Origin: DASWHK01 sp036398215
Lineage (GTDB): Bacteria > Acidobacteriota > UBA890
Direction: 5' to 3'
NCBI GenBank assembly: GCA_036398215.1
Contig: DASWHK010000134.1
Span: 1 to 6,971 of the forward strand
Length of the DNA: 6,971 nucleotides
Shown here: positions 1-5,721 of the stretch, piece after piece
Numbering within the stretch: the first letter of the stretch is position 1
Layout of the letters: each line of letters starts with the position of its first letter
Notes under the pieces: model-generated
The model's database searches: none
What the model was told of the DNA's origin: nothing
What the model saw: only the letters and a program-made list of their open reading frames with translations
Position numbers and translations under genes: made by a program

Positions 1-696
1 GCCCTCACGGGATACGTCGACGGCGCCCTGTCGGGGGACGAGGCGCGCGCCGTGATCGGCCATTGCCGCGCCTGCGGCGCCTGTGGCGACCGCCTCGGGA
101 CGATGATGCTGTTGCGCACGCGCACCGCCAAGGCGACCGTCGTACCCCGCCTGTCGCGGGGAGCGCGCCTGGCCGCGCTGGTGCTGACGCTGGCCATAGG
201 GATCGCCGGCGGCTTCCTGCTGGCGCGGGCCCTGACTCCCAACCCCTGGGCCGAGTTCGCCACCCCGGAAACCGTGCCCCGCTGGTATCACGATTTCCTG
301 TACGGGTATCGTCAGCGGCCGACCGGCGAGGGCGCCGTCGCCGAGGGGCTCGAGCTGCTCGTCGAGGGTCGCTACGGGGAGGCCATCGCCAGCCTCGAGC
401 CGCTCGTCGGCCGCGGCTCGGCAGGCCCGGAGGCTTCCGCCTACCTGGGGATCGCCCACTACCTCAGCGATGACGTCTCGACGCGGACGGTCGACCTGCT
501 CGCCGTGGGGACGACATCGAGCCGCGCCGGGCGGATCTCCGATTGGTACCTGGCCAACGCCCTGCTGCGGCGCGGCGAGATCGGCGAAGCCCGCGGTCGG
601 CTGCGCCGGCTCGCCTACGTCGGCGACTGGGTCGGCCGCCAGGCCCAGGCGTTGCTCGATCGTCTCGAAGGCGGCGAGCGCGTCGGGGTCGGGTAG
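1..696 (+). CDS. Anti-sigma factor-like zinc-finger membrane protein with TPR-like tail (5' end outside window)
   Basis: The frame is open from base 1 and ends at TAG 694-696, giving 231 visible residues; the true start lies upstream. The first 32 residues read like the end of a zf-HC2/anti-sigma zinc finger: a Y-V-D-G-x-L-S-x-x-E helix, then H21-x3-C25-x2-C28 (numbered from base 1), the usual zinc-binding half-site of ZAS anti-sigma factors. A hydrophobic stretch at about 55-77 is a single transmembrane helix. After it come about 150 residues with TPR-like helices, seen as small/large residue patterns around 'EGRYGEAIASLEPL' and 'ANALLRRGEIGEARGRLRRL'. In this family the N-terminal finger holds an ECF sigma factor at the inner membrane and the outer part senses envelope signals. 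The cognate sigma gene would be expected just upstream, outside the window. An internal GTG at 52 is not the start, because the finger begins before it. The family call is good; the signal sensed is unknown. Confidence 0.8.
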   Translation, partial: ALTGYVDGALSGDEARAVIGHCRACGACGDRLGTMMLLRTRTAKATVVPRLSRGARLAALVLTLAIGIAGGFLLARALTPNPWAEFATPETVPRWYHDFLYGYRQRPTGEGAVAEGLELLVEGRYGEAIASLEPLVGRGSAGPEASAYLGIAHYLSDDVSTRTVDLLAVGTTSSRAGRISDWYLANALLRRGEIGEARGRLRRLAYVGDWVGRQAQALLDRLEGGERVGVG

Positions 697-716
697 CACC
701 GAGCCGAGCTCTCATC

Positions 717-760
717 GCCTCGCGGTCGTGCGGCCGCGTCGGGCTGCGGAACCGCGAGGC
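717..760. terminator. Inverted repeat between convergent genes, candidate bidirectional terminator
   Basis: Bases 717-726 (GCCTCGCGGT) are perfectly complementary to 751-760 (ACCGCGAGGC), with a 24-base G+C-rich loop. A second, outer pair, CTCATCGC at 711-718 and GCGATGAG at 795-802, overlaps the first and could form an alternative fold. The repeat starts 20 bases after the stop of the anti-sigma gene and lies 78 bases beyond the stop of the opposing cyclodeaminase-family gene, which suits shared termination. There is no T-run on either side, so intrinsic termination is doubtful. The rest of the 697-838 gap shows no gene. Confidence 0.35.
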
Positions 761-838
761 CGGCACGGTCCGCCGGGCGACCGAGGAGGTCGGTGCGATG
801 AGCTCCTCGGGCCGGCGTGTAGGGAGGCCTTAGTGGCG

Positions 839-1819
839 CTAGCCCTTGAGGTCGACCTCGAGGCCCATGCCGCGGGCGATCGCCTGACGGTAGACGTAGG
901 CGGCGGTGGCGATGTCCTGGAAGGCGACGCCGACCGACTTGAAGACGGTGATCTCGTCGTCGGCGGTGCGGCCGGGCTTGGTGCCGGCGACGACCTCGCC
1001 GAGCTCGGCGGCGATCTGATCCTCGCGGATGCCGTCCTCGGCGGCGAGCGCATCGATCAGGTCGCCGGCCTCGAGCAGCACCTGCTCCTTGTAGTCGACG
1101 ACGACGCGGCCGCGGGCGAACACCGCCGGGGCCAGCTCCTTCTTGGCCGGAGAGTTGGCGCCAACGCCGTTGACGTGCATCCCGGGCTCCAGCCACTCGC
1201 CCTCGATCACCGGCTCCTTCGAGGTGGTCGCGGAGGTGACGATGTCGCTGCCGGCGACCGCCTCCCGGCCGCTGCCGACAACCGCCGCCTCGACGCCGTC
1301 GTCGCGCAGGTCGGCGGCGAAGCGCTCGGCCGCCTCGGGCACGACGTCGAAGATCTTGACCCGCTCGATCGGGCGGACGATGCGGATGGCGGCGACCTGG
1401 GCGCGCGCCTGGACACCGGCCCCGAAGACGCCCAGGACCTTCGAGTCGGGCCGCGCCATGTGCTTGACGGCGACGCCGCCGGCGGCGCCGGTGCGGGTGC
1501 GAGTGATATGGCCCGCCGGCAGCAGGCCGAGGAAACCGCCGGTCTCGCCGTCGAACACCAGGATCGTGAAGTAGGTGAGCTCGGGCCGGCGCCGGCCCGG
1601 CACGCCGGTCAGCGTCTTGAGGCCGAAGGTGCTCATCCCGGGGAGCGCCGCGGCCATGATCCGGTAGGTACCCACCTCGCCACCGAGGCTGAGCGCCAGC
1701 CGCGGCGCCAGAATGGCCCCGCCTTCGGCATGCAGGCGGTGGGCCTCCTCGACCAGCTTGACGCCGTCCTCCATCGACAGCAGCTCTCGGACCTCGGATT
1801 CCTTCAAGATCAACGGCAT
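839..1819 (-). CDS. Ornithine cyclodeaminase/mu-crystallin family NAD(P)-dependent enzyme
   Basis: This is a 326-residue protein, a normal length for the family, whose members include ornithine and lysine cyclodeaminases, archaeal alanine dehydrogenase and ketimine reductases. Visible landmarks are the family lysine in FGLKTLTG (K68), the R-T-R-T-G-A-A segment at 107-113, and a Rossmann dinucleotide-binding turn G133-A-G135-V-Q-A138. The second strand ends at D158, which suits NAD(H) preference. Also present are DIVTSATTS at 192-200 and the C-terminal block ELGEVVAGTKPGR with TVFKSVG (about 262-287). The active-site loop reads G-A-N222-S-P-A-K, where true ornithine cyclodeaminases have Asp, so cyclodeaminase activity should not be assumed. 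The ATG is supported by GGGAAGGA eight bases upstream. It is the second gene of a probable operon, 121 bases after the FAH-family gene. Cytoplasmic; substrate not determined. Confidence 0.93.
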   Translation of the reverse strand: MPLILKESEVRELLSMEDGVKLVEEAHRLHAEGGAILAPRLALSLGGEVGTYRIMAAALPGMSTFGLKTLTGVPGRRRPELTYFTILVFDGETGGFLGLLPAGHITRTRTGAAGGVAVKHMARPDSKVLGVFGAGVQARAQVAAIRIVRPIERVKIFDVVPEAAERFAADLRDDGVEAAVVGSGREAVAGSDIVTSATTSKEPVIEGEWLEPGMHVNGVGANSPAKKELAPAVFARGRVVVDYKEQVLLEAGDLIDALAAEDGIREDQIAAELGEVVAGTKPGRTADDEITVFKSVGVAFQDIATAAYVYRQAIARGMGLEVDLKG

Positions 1820-1827
1820 GTTCTCGT

Positions 1828-1835
1828 TCCTTCCC
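1828..1835 (-). promoter_or_regulatory. Ribosome binding site of the cyclodeaminase-family gene
   Basis: Read on the minus strand this is GGGAAGGA, with eight bases between its AGGA and the ATG at 1817-1819. It fixes that ATG as the start. It shows that the gene has its own ribosome binding site rather than being translationally coupled to the FAH-family gene 121 bases upstream. Confidence 0.7.
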
Positions 1836-1940
1836 GTTGTTGTGAGGGCCTTTCAGCGCTGCGGCGGGCCCCCTTCGGCGCTCTTGGCTGGCGCGGGGCG
1901 TGCGCCGTCGGGCGCCGCGCCCCAGGGGCGATCTTGGCCG

Positions 1941-2747
1941 TCAACCCGGAGGGGCGACGACCGGGTTGCTGATCCGGCCGATCCCGGTGACCGAGACGTC
2001 GACGATGTCGCCGGGGTTGATCGGGATCATCCCCTTGGGGGTTCCGGTGGCGATCAGGTCGCCGGGCAGCAGCGTCATGATCTCGGAGATGAAGGCGATG
2101 AGCTTGGAGATCGGGTGGATGAGCTCGGCGATGGTGCCGTGCTGCTGGAGCTCGCCGTTGACATGGGTCTCGACGATCATCAGCGAGGGGTCGATCCCGG
2201 TGGCGACGCACGGGCCGATCGGCGCGAAGGTGTCGTAGCCCTTGGCGCGCACGAAGTTCTCTTCGCGGTTCTGGATGTCGCGGGCGGTGACGTCGTTGAT
2301 CACCGTGTAGCCCCAGACGTGGTCCATGGCATCCCGCTGGAGGATCGCGTGGCCGCCGCGGCCGATCACCACCGCCATCTCGCCCTCGTAGTTCAACAGC
2401 TTGCAGGCCGGCGGGTGGACGATCGGCGCGCCGCTGACCGTCATCGAGGTCAGCGGCTTCAGGAAGATCAGCGGCTCCTGCGGCACGGCGCGCTCGCGCT
2501 CGGCGGCGTGGGCGGCGAAGTTGCGGGCCACGCCGATGATCTTGGTCGGCGTGCAGGGGACCAGCAGCTCGCCGTTGCCGATCGCCACGCTGCGGCCGGT
2601 GGGCGCGCCGCCGGCCAGGGGGTCGCCGGAGAGCAGCTCGAGATGCTCGTCGAGCGGCAGCGGCAGGTCGGTCTCGGGCTCGGCCGCCCGGGCCCAATGA
2701 TCGGCGCCTTCGAGCCGGATCCGGTAGTAACGGTTCTTTTCGACCAC
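1941..2747 (-). CDS. Fumarylacetoacetate hydrolase (FAH) family protein
   Basis: From the GTG at 2747 this gives 268 residues, typical of FAH-fold hydrolases and isomerases. These cleave or isomerise 2-keto acids such as acylpyruvates, fumarylpyruvate or 2-hydroxyhepta-2,4-dienedioate using a divalent metal. The metal ligands are visible as E121-G-E123 in NYEGEMAVVIG and D152 in NDVTARD. Other landmarks are RNFAAHAAE (75-83, with H80), FLKP (95-98), K169-G-Y-D-TF and the TGTPKGM turn (234-240). A small variable N-terminal part (1-65) precedes the core, as in HpcE- and FAHD1-like members. The frame stays open upstream to 3329, but that extension is low-complexity and unlike the family; GAAAGG eight bases before the GTG marks the start. 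It is first in a probable minus-strand operon with the cyclodeaminase-family gene. Exact substrate unknown; family very secure. Confidence 0.93.
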   Translation of the reverse strand: MVEKNRYYRIRLEGADHWARAAEPETDLPLPLDEHLELLSGDPLAGGAPTGRSVAIGNGELLVPCTPTKIIGVARNFAAHAAERERAVPQEPLIFLKPLTSMTVSGAPIVHPPACKLLNYEGEMAVVIGRGGHAILQRDAMDHVWGYTVINDVTARDIQNREENFVRAKGYDTFAPIGPCVATGIDPSLMIVETHVNGELQQHGTIAELIHPISKLIAFISEIMTLLPGDLIATGTPKGMIPINPGDIVDVSVTGIGRISNPVVAPPG

Positions 2748-2755
2748 GGAAGCGA

Positions 2756-2761
2756 CCTTTC
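2756..2761 (-). promoter_or_regulatory. Ribosome binding site deciding the GTG start of the FAH-family gene
   Basis: Read on the minus strand this is GAAAGG, with eight bases to the GTG at 2745-2747. No ATG lies in frame near the start of the FAH homology, so this site and the homology together select the GTG. Confidence 0.6.
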
Positions 2762-2958
2762 GGAGGTTTGTCGGTTGCGTGTCGATGCGCTTGCCTTGTG
2801 ACGCGGCCGATGCGACGGCAACCGCGGAGGGGGCGCCTCCCGGCCGCCAGCGCCAGCGCCTGCGATTGCGGCGAAAGTGTACAGCAAATGCCTCGCAACG
2901 CCTTCCAGCCCGCCTCGGTGCGCTCGGCACCTCACTCTGCCCGAAGACCACGGGGAGA

Positions 2959-2976
2959 GAGGCGTGAAAACGCCTC
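2959..2976. repeat. Perfect 7-bp inverted repeat with GAAA tetraloop
   Basis: GAGGCGT (2959-2965) and ACGCCTC (2970-2976) pair perfectly around GAAA. In a plus-strand RNA this would be a stem capped by a stable GNRA tetraloop. It has no T-run behind it, and it lies upstream of the predicted plus-strand promoter, so its transcript is uncertain. Its role is unknown. Confidence 0.5.
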
Positions 2977-2999
2977 ACGGCCCAGGGGATGCGGGGGGC

Positions 3000-3017
3000 G
3001 CGGCCGACCGCGGCCGC
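3000..3017. repeat. Perfect 7-bp inverted repeat with ACCG loop
   Basis: GCGGCCG (3000-3006) and CGGCCGC (3011-3017) pair around ACCG. The arms are themselves near-palindromic, so this may be a by-product of G+C-rich composition. It follows the 2959-2976 hairpin by 23 bases and has the same arm and loop lengths. Confidence 0.4.
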
Positions 3018-3071
3018 CACGGCAAGCGCAACCACGCGCGCACTCCGCTGGCCCCCGGCTCGACCGGGCCC

Positions 3072-3100
3072 GTCACGCCGCCGCCGCCGCCTGCTACGAT
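3072..3100 (+). promoter_or_regulatory. Weak candidate sigma70-type promoter for the propeller gene
   Basis: TACGAT at 3095-3100 matches four of six positions of the -10 consensus. GTCACG at 3072-3077 matches three of six -35 positions, at 17-base spacing. Most of the spacer is a GCC triplet run. Transcription would start near 3107, giving a leader of about 50 bases. The match is poor and may be chance. Confidence 0.22.
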
Positions 3101-3146
3101 TGCACGATCGCCCGGCAACGAACGAAAGCGCCGGCCCCCATCCGCT

Positions 3147-3151
3147 GGAGG
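3147..3151 (+). promoter_or_regulatory. Ribosome binding site deciding the GTG start of the propeller gene
   Basis: GGAGG lies five bases before the GTG at 3157-3159. The frame is open back to 2989, but the upstream translation is Arg/Pro-rich and unlike a protein N-terminus. Between 3157 and the signal-peptide core there is no other in-frame ATG, GTG or TTG. Confidence 0.75.
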
Positions 3152-3156
3152 TAGAC

Positions 3157-5652
3157 GTGAGAAAGCAGCCATCCTTCCCCTTATATGCCTCATCGGCGAG
3201 CTCGTCGCGCATTCCCCTTCGGAAAGGGTGGGAGCTATCGCACGTCCTGTTCGCCGCCGTCGCAGGCTTCGGCCTGGCGTTCGCCCTTGCCGCCCCCGCC
3301 CACGCCCAGGTTCTGCACGGGGCCGCCACCGCCGTCGGCGACGGCGAGGTGTTCGTCGGCGAGCCCGGTAACCTGATCGAGCCCGGCGTCGTCTACGTCT
3401 ATCGCCCCGGCTCGGGGGCCTGGGAAGAGGTGCAGCAGCTGCGCGCCTCGGACGCCACCGACAACGATGGCTTCGGCCGCGCGGTCGCGGTCGACGGCAA
3501 CCTGCTGGTGGTCGGCGCCGATAGCGCCGGCAGCGCCTACGTGTTCCGCAAGCAGGGGAGCGGTTGGGTCGAGATCGCCCGGCTCGCAGCGGCCGGCGAC
3601 GCCGGCGGCTTCGGCCGCGCCGTGGCGGTAAGCGGCGACTTCGTGCTGATCGGCGCGCCCGACGGCAACGAAGGCCGCGGCGCCGCTCACGTGTTCGCGC
3701 GCGCCGGCGATTCCTTCAGCCGGGTCGCGACCCTTGGGGGCGACGGCACGGCCCCACAGACGGGGCCCGACGGAGCGACTGTCGAGCGGCCCGAGGCCTT
3801 CGGCGCCGCCGTGGCGATCGACGGCGAGTGGGCGCTGATCGGCGCCCCCGGCGCCGACACAGACCTGTTTCTGGGGACGATGTTCGGCAACCTGCCCGCG
3901 GCCGGCGGCGCCTATCTGTTCCGCCGCGCAGCGGGCGGCTGGACGCGATCGGATAAGCTGACGCCGCCCGGCGGCGGGCAGGGGGCGATGTTCGGCACCG
4001 CGGTCGCCCTGCACGGCGCCGAGGCGGTGATCGGGGCCGAAGCGGTCGATGAGTTCACCGGCGCCGCTTTCGTCTACCGCCGCGGCGCCGAAGAGGGCAA
4101 CTGGAGCCCGGCCGCGCGGCTCGCCGCCTTCGACGCCCGCCCGCGCTCGAACTTCGGCGCCGCCGTGGCGTTCGACGGCGACGAGCTGCTGGTCGGCGCC
4201 CCCGGCGCCGGCACCGGCCGCCTCGAGGGCCGTGTCTACCGCTTCGTGCGCAGCGGCGGCGAGTGGAGCAACTCGAGCAAGCTGGGGACCTTCGGGCTGA
4301 AGTTCGGCTCGGCCTACGGCTCGAGCGTCGCGATCCGCGGCGACGTGGCGGTGGCCGGGCTGCCGGGCGACGACTTCGGCGCCGGCAGCGCGGTGATCAT
4401 GACGCGGCTCGACGGCGGCTGGGACCGCACCCGGGTGATCAGCGAGGCGCGCGGCCTGCCGGCGGTCACCGGCGGCGAGGTCCCCTGCAGCGACGGCAAG
4501 GCGGGGATCTTCCCCTGCCGCAACGTCGATCTGGTGTCGTTCCTGCCGGTCAGCGACATGGGAGGCAGCCGCGGGGTGACGACCAACGACCTGTGGGGCT
4601 GGACCGACCCCGAGAGCGGCCGCGAGTACGTGATCCTCGGCATGCGCGACGGCACCGCGTTCATCGACGTCACCGACCCGCTGCAACCGACGTTCATCGG
4701 CAAGCTGGCCAAGACCGCCGCCTCGCCGGCCAGCCTGTGGCGCGACGTCAAGGTCTACGGCGATCACGCCTTCATCGTCGCCGACTCGTCGGGGGCCCAT
4801 GGGGTGCAGGTCTTCGCCCTCGAGCGGCTGCGCGAGTTTCAGGGCGAGCCGATCACCTTCAGCGAGACCGCCCACTACGGCGGCGTCAACTCGTCGCACA
4901 ACCTCAACATCAACGAGGAGTCGGCGTTCGCCTTCGCGGTCGGCAACAGCTCGGGGGGCGAGACCTGCGGCGGCGCCCTGCACATGTTCAACGTCGAGGA
5001 CCCGCGCAACCCGGCCTTCGCGGGCTGCTTCCAGCCTCCGGGCCCCGGCGGTCGCGCGGTCGGCACCCACGACACCCAGTGCGTGACCTATCGCGGGCCC
5101 GACAGCCGCTACCAGGGCCGCGAGATCTGCTTCAGCTCCAACGGCCAGGCCTTCTCGATCGGCGACGTCACCGACAAGCGCGAGCCGATGCCGCTGGCGC
5201 TGGCCACCTACCCGAACCTAGCGTACACCCACCAGGGCTGGCTCGACGAGGAGCAGCGCTACTTCTACATGAACGACGAGGGCGACGAGGCGGCCGGCCT
5301 GGTGCCCGGCACCCGGACGCTGATCTGGAACGTCGAGGACCTCGAGGACCCGATCCTGGTCGGCGAGTACATCACCGACAACCCGGCGACCGACCACAAC
5401 CTCTACATCGTCGGCGACGTGATGTACCAGTCGAACTACCGCAGCGGCCTGCGGGTGGTCGACATCTCCGACCGCGAGAACCCGGTCGAGATCGGCTACT
5501 TCGACACCGTGCCGCTGGGCCCCGAGGACGGCATGGGCGACATCGTCTCGGGGTCGATCGGCTCGTGGAGCAATTACCCGTTCTTCCGCAGCGGGGTCGT
5601 CGCCGTGGCCAGCGGCAAGGAGGGCCTGTTCATCGTCCGCCTGCGCCGCTAG
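3157..5652 (+). CDS. Exported FG-GAP repeat / choice-of-anchor B family double beta-propeller protein
   Basis: From GTG 3157 the product is 831 residues. Residues 1-50 are a Sec signal peptide with a long n-region, a hydrophobic core (about 30-46) and a likely cut after AHA50. The first half has seven FG-GAP-like repeats of the form F-G-x-A-V-A-[VI]-x-G...GAP, beginning near residues 54, 106, 152, 215, 279, 333 and 387, as expected for a seven-bladed propeller. The second half (about 440-831) matches the choice-of-anchor B family with LVIVD-type strands such as FIDVTDPLQPTFIG, MFNVEDPRNPAFAG and VVDISDRENPVEIG. Equivalent positions fall at N477/D478, R529, H581, H638, H692, H747 and W804, again seven periods. 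All six cysteines (444, 454, 604, 624, 642, 658) are in this half, as three sequential pairs that may be disulfides. No C-terminal anchor is present: it ends GLFIVRLRR. It is probably periplasmic or secreted. No enzymatic function is established for the family; a binding or scaffold role is likely. Confidence 0.9.
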   Translation: MRKQPSFPLYASSASSSRIPLRKGWELSHVLFAAVAGFGLAFALAAPAHAQVLHGAATAVGDGEVFVGEPGNLIEPGVVYVYRPGSGAWEEVQQLRASDATDNDGFGRAVAVDGNLLVVGADSAGSAYVFRKQGSGWVEIARLAAAGDAGGFGRAVAVSGDFVLIGAPDGNEGRGAAHVFARAGDSFSRVATLGGDGTAPQTGPDGATVERPEAFGAAVAIDGEWALIGAPGADTDLFLGTMFGNLPAAGGAYLFRRAAGGWTRSDKLTPPGGGQGAMFGTAVALHGAEAVIGAEAVDEFTGAAFVYRRGAEEGNWSPAARLAAFDARPRSNFGAAVAFDGDELLVGAPGAGTGRLEGRVYRFVRSGGEWSNSSKLGTFGLKFGSAYGSSVAIRGDVAVAGLPGDDFGAGSAVIMTRLDGGWDRTRVISEARGLPAVTGGEVPCSDGKAGIFPCRNVDLVSFLPVSDMGGSRGVTTNDLWGWTDPESGREYVILGMRDGTAFIDVTDPLQPTFIGKLAKTAASPASLWRDVKVYGDHAFIVADSSGAHGVQVFALERLREFQGEPITFSETAHYGGVNSSHNLNINEESAFAFAVGNSSGGETCGGALHMFNVEDPRNPAFAGCFQPPGPGGRAVGTHDTQCVTYRGPDSRYQGREICFSSNGQAFSIGDVTDKREPMPLALATYPNLAYTHQGWLDEEQRYFYMNDEGDEAAGLVPGTRTLIWNVEDLEDPILVGEYITDNPATDHNLYIVGDVMYQSNYRSGLRVVDISDRENPVEIGYFDTVPLGPEDGMGDIVSGSIGSWSNYPFFRSGVVAVASGKEGLFIVRLRR
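3799..4218 (+). repeat. Near-identical DNA within FG-GAP blades 4 and 6
   Basis: The 18-base string TTCGGCGCCGCCGTGGCG occurs at both 3799 and 4153. Further on in the same register, GGCGCCCCCGGCGCCG occurs at 3841 and 4195. Both pairs are 354 bases (118 codons, two blades) apart. This suggests propeller growth by duplication of blade units, or strong codon bias acting on a conserved motif. Confidence 0.55.
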
Positions 5653-5700
5653 AAGGCCGCCAGACCCATCACACTTTCACCACGGCCCGTTAGAAGGCCG
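5650..5700 (+). repeat. 10-bp direct repeat TAGAAGGCCG
   Basis: TAGAAGGCCG occurs at 5650-5659, where its first three bases are the stop codon of the propeller gene, and again at 5691-5700, 41 bases on. The second copy lies in the loop and right arm of the hairpin at 5680-5703. It may be chance or the trace of a small duplication. Confidence 0.45.
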
Positions 5701-5703
5701 TGG
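5680..5703 (+). terminator. Hairpin between the propeller and glycosyltransferase genes
   Basis: CCACGGCC (5680-5687) and GGCCGTGG (5696-5703) form a perfect 8-bp stem with an 8-base loop. It lies 27 bases past the propeller stop and ends 18 bases before the glycosyltransferase ATG. No T-run follows, so it may be a weak terminator, a processing or stability element, or a structure restraining translation of the next gene. Confidence 0.4.
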
Positions 5704-5721
5704 CTGTGCGATGATGCGCGC

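Larger units (their letters stand above)
2748..3156. other. Divergent intergenic region with hairpins and weak promoter candidates
   Basis: These 409 bases separate the start codons of the FAH-family gene (minus) and the propeller gene (plus), so promoters for both must lie here. I find no convincing gene: the frames that cross it translate to Arg/Ala/Pro-rich low-complexity sequence without a family. It contains two compact hairpins (2959-2976 and 3000-3017), a run of five GCC triplets (3077-3091), a plus-strand -10-like TACGAT at 3095-3100 and a minus-strand -10-like TACACT at 2876-2881. The minus-strand candidate has no good -35 at normal spacing. No clear operator or riboswitch is recognisable. 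Confidence 0.6.

Noticed and set aside
470..1972. 500-residue plus-strand open frame opposite the cyclodeaminase-family gene
   Set aside because: It is antisense to a gene with clear family motifs. Its translation is rich in Gly/Ala/Asp/Arg repeats, as expected from a shadow frame in G+C-rich DNA, and has no recognisable domain.
1713..2801. 362-residue plus-strand open frame opposite the FAH-family gene
   Set aside because: It is a shadow frame of a strongly recognised gene and shows no domain.
3077..3091. Run of five GCC triplets as a phase-variation tract
   Set aside because: Five triplets are too few for slippage-driven switching, and such runs are common in this composition.
2748..3329. 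N-terminal extension of the FAH-family protein, continuing its open frame upstream
   Set aside because: The extension is Arg/Ala-rich, overlaps the propeller gene's signal peptide on the other strand, and lies outside the FAH fold. The GTG at 2747 has a ribosome binding site at the right distance.
3235..5070. 611-residue minus-strand open frame opposite the propeller gene
   Set aside because: The translation is Ala/Gly/Arg/Asp-rich without motifs, while the opposite strand encodes recognisable FG-GAP and choice-of-anchor B sequence and a signal peptide.
4263..5693. 476-residue plus-strand frame overlapping the propeller gene
   Set aside because: It is an Arg-rich frame-shifted shadow of the propeller gene, with no family similarity.
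5653..5721. Possible tRNA or small RNA between the propeller and glycosyltransferase genes
   Set aside because: Only one hairpin is present, with no cloverleaf, no T-loop motif and too little length.
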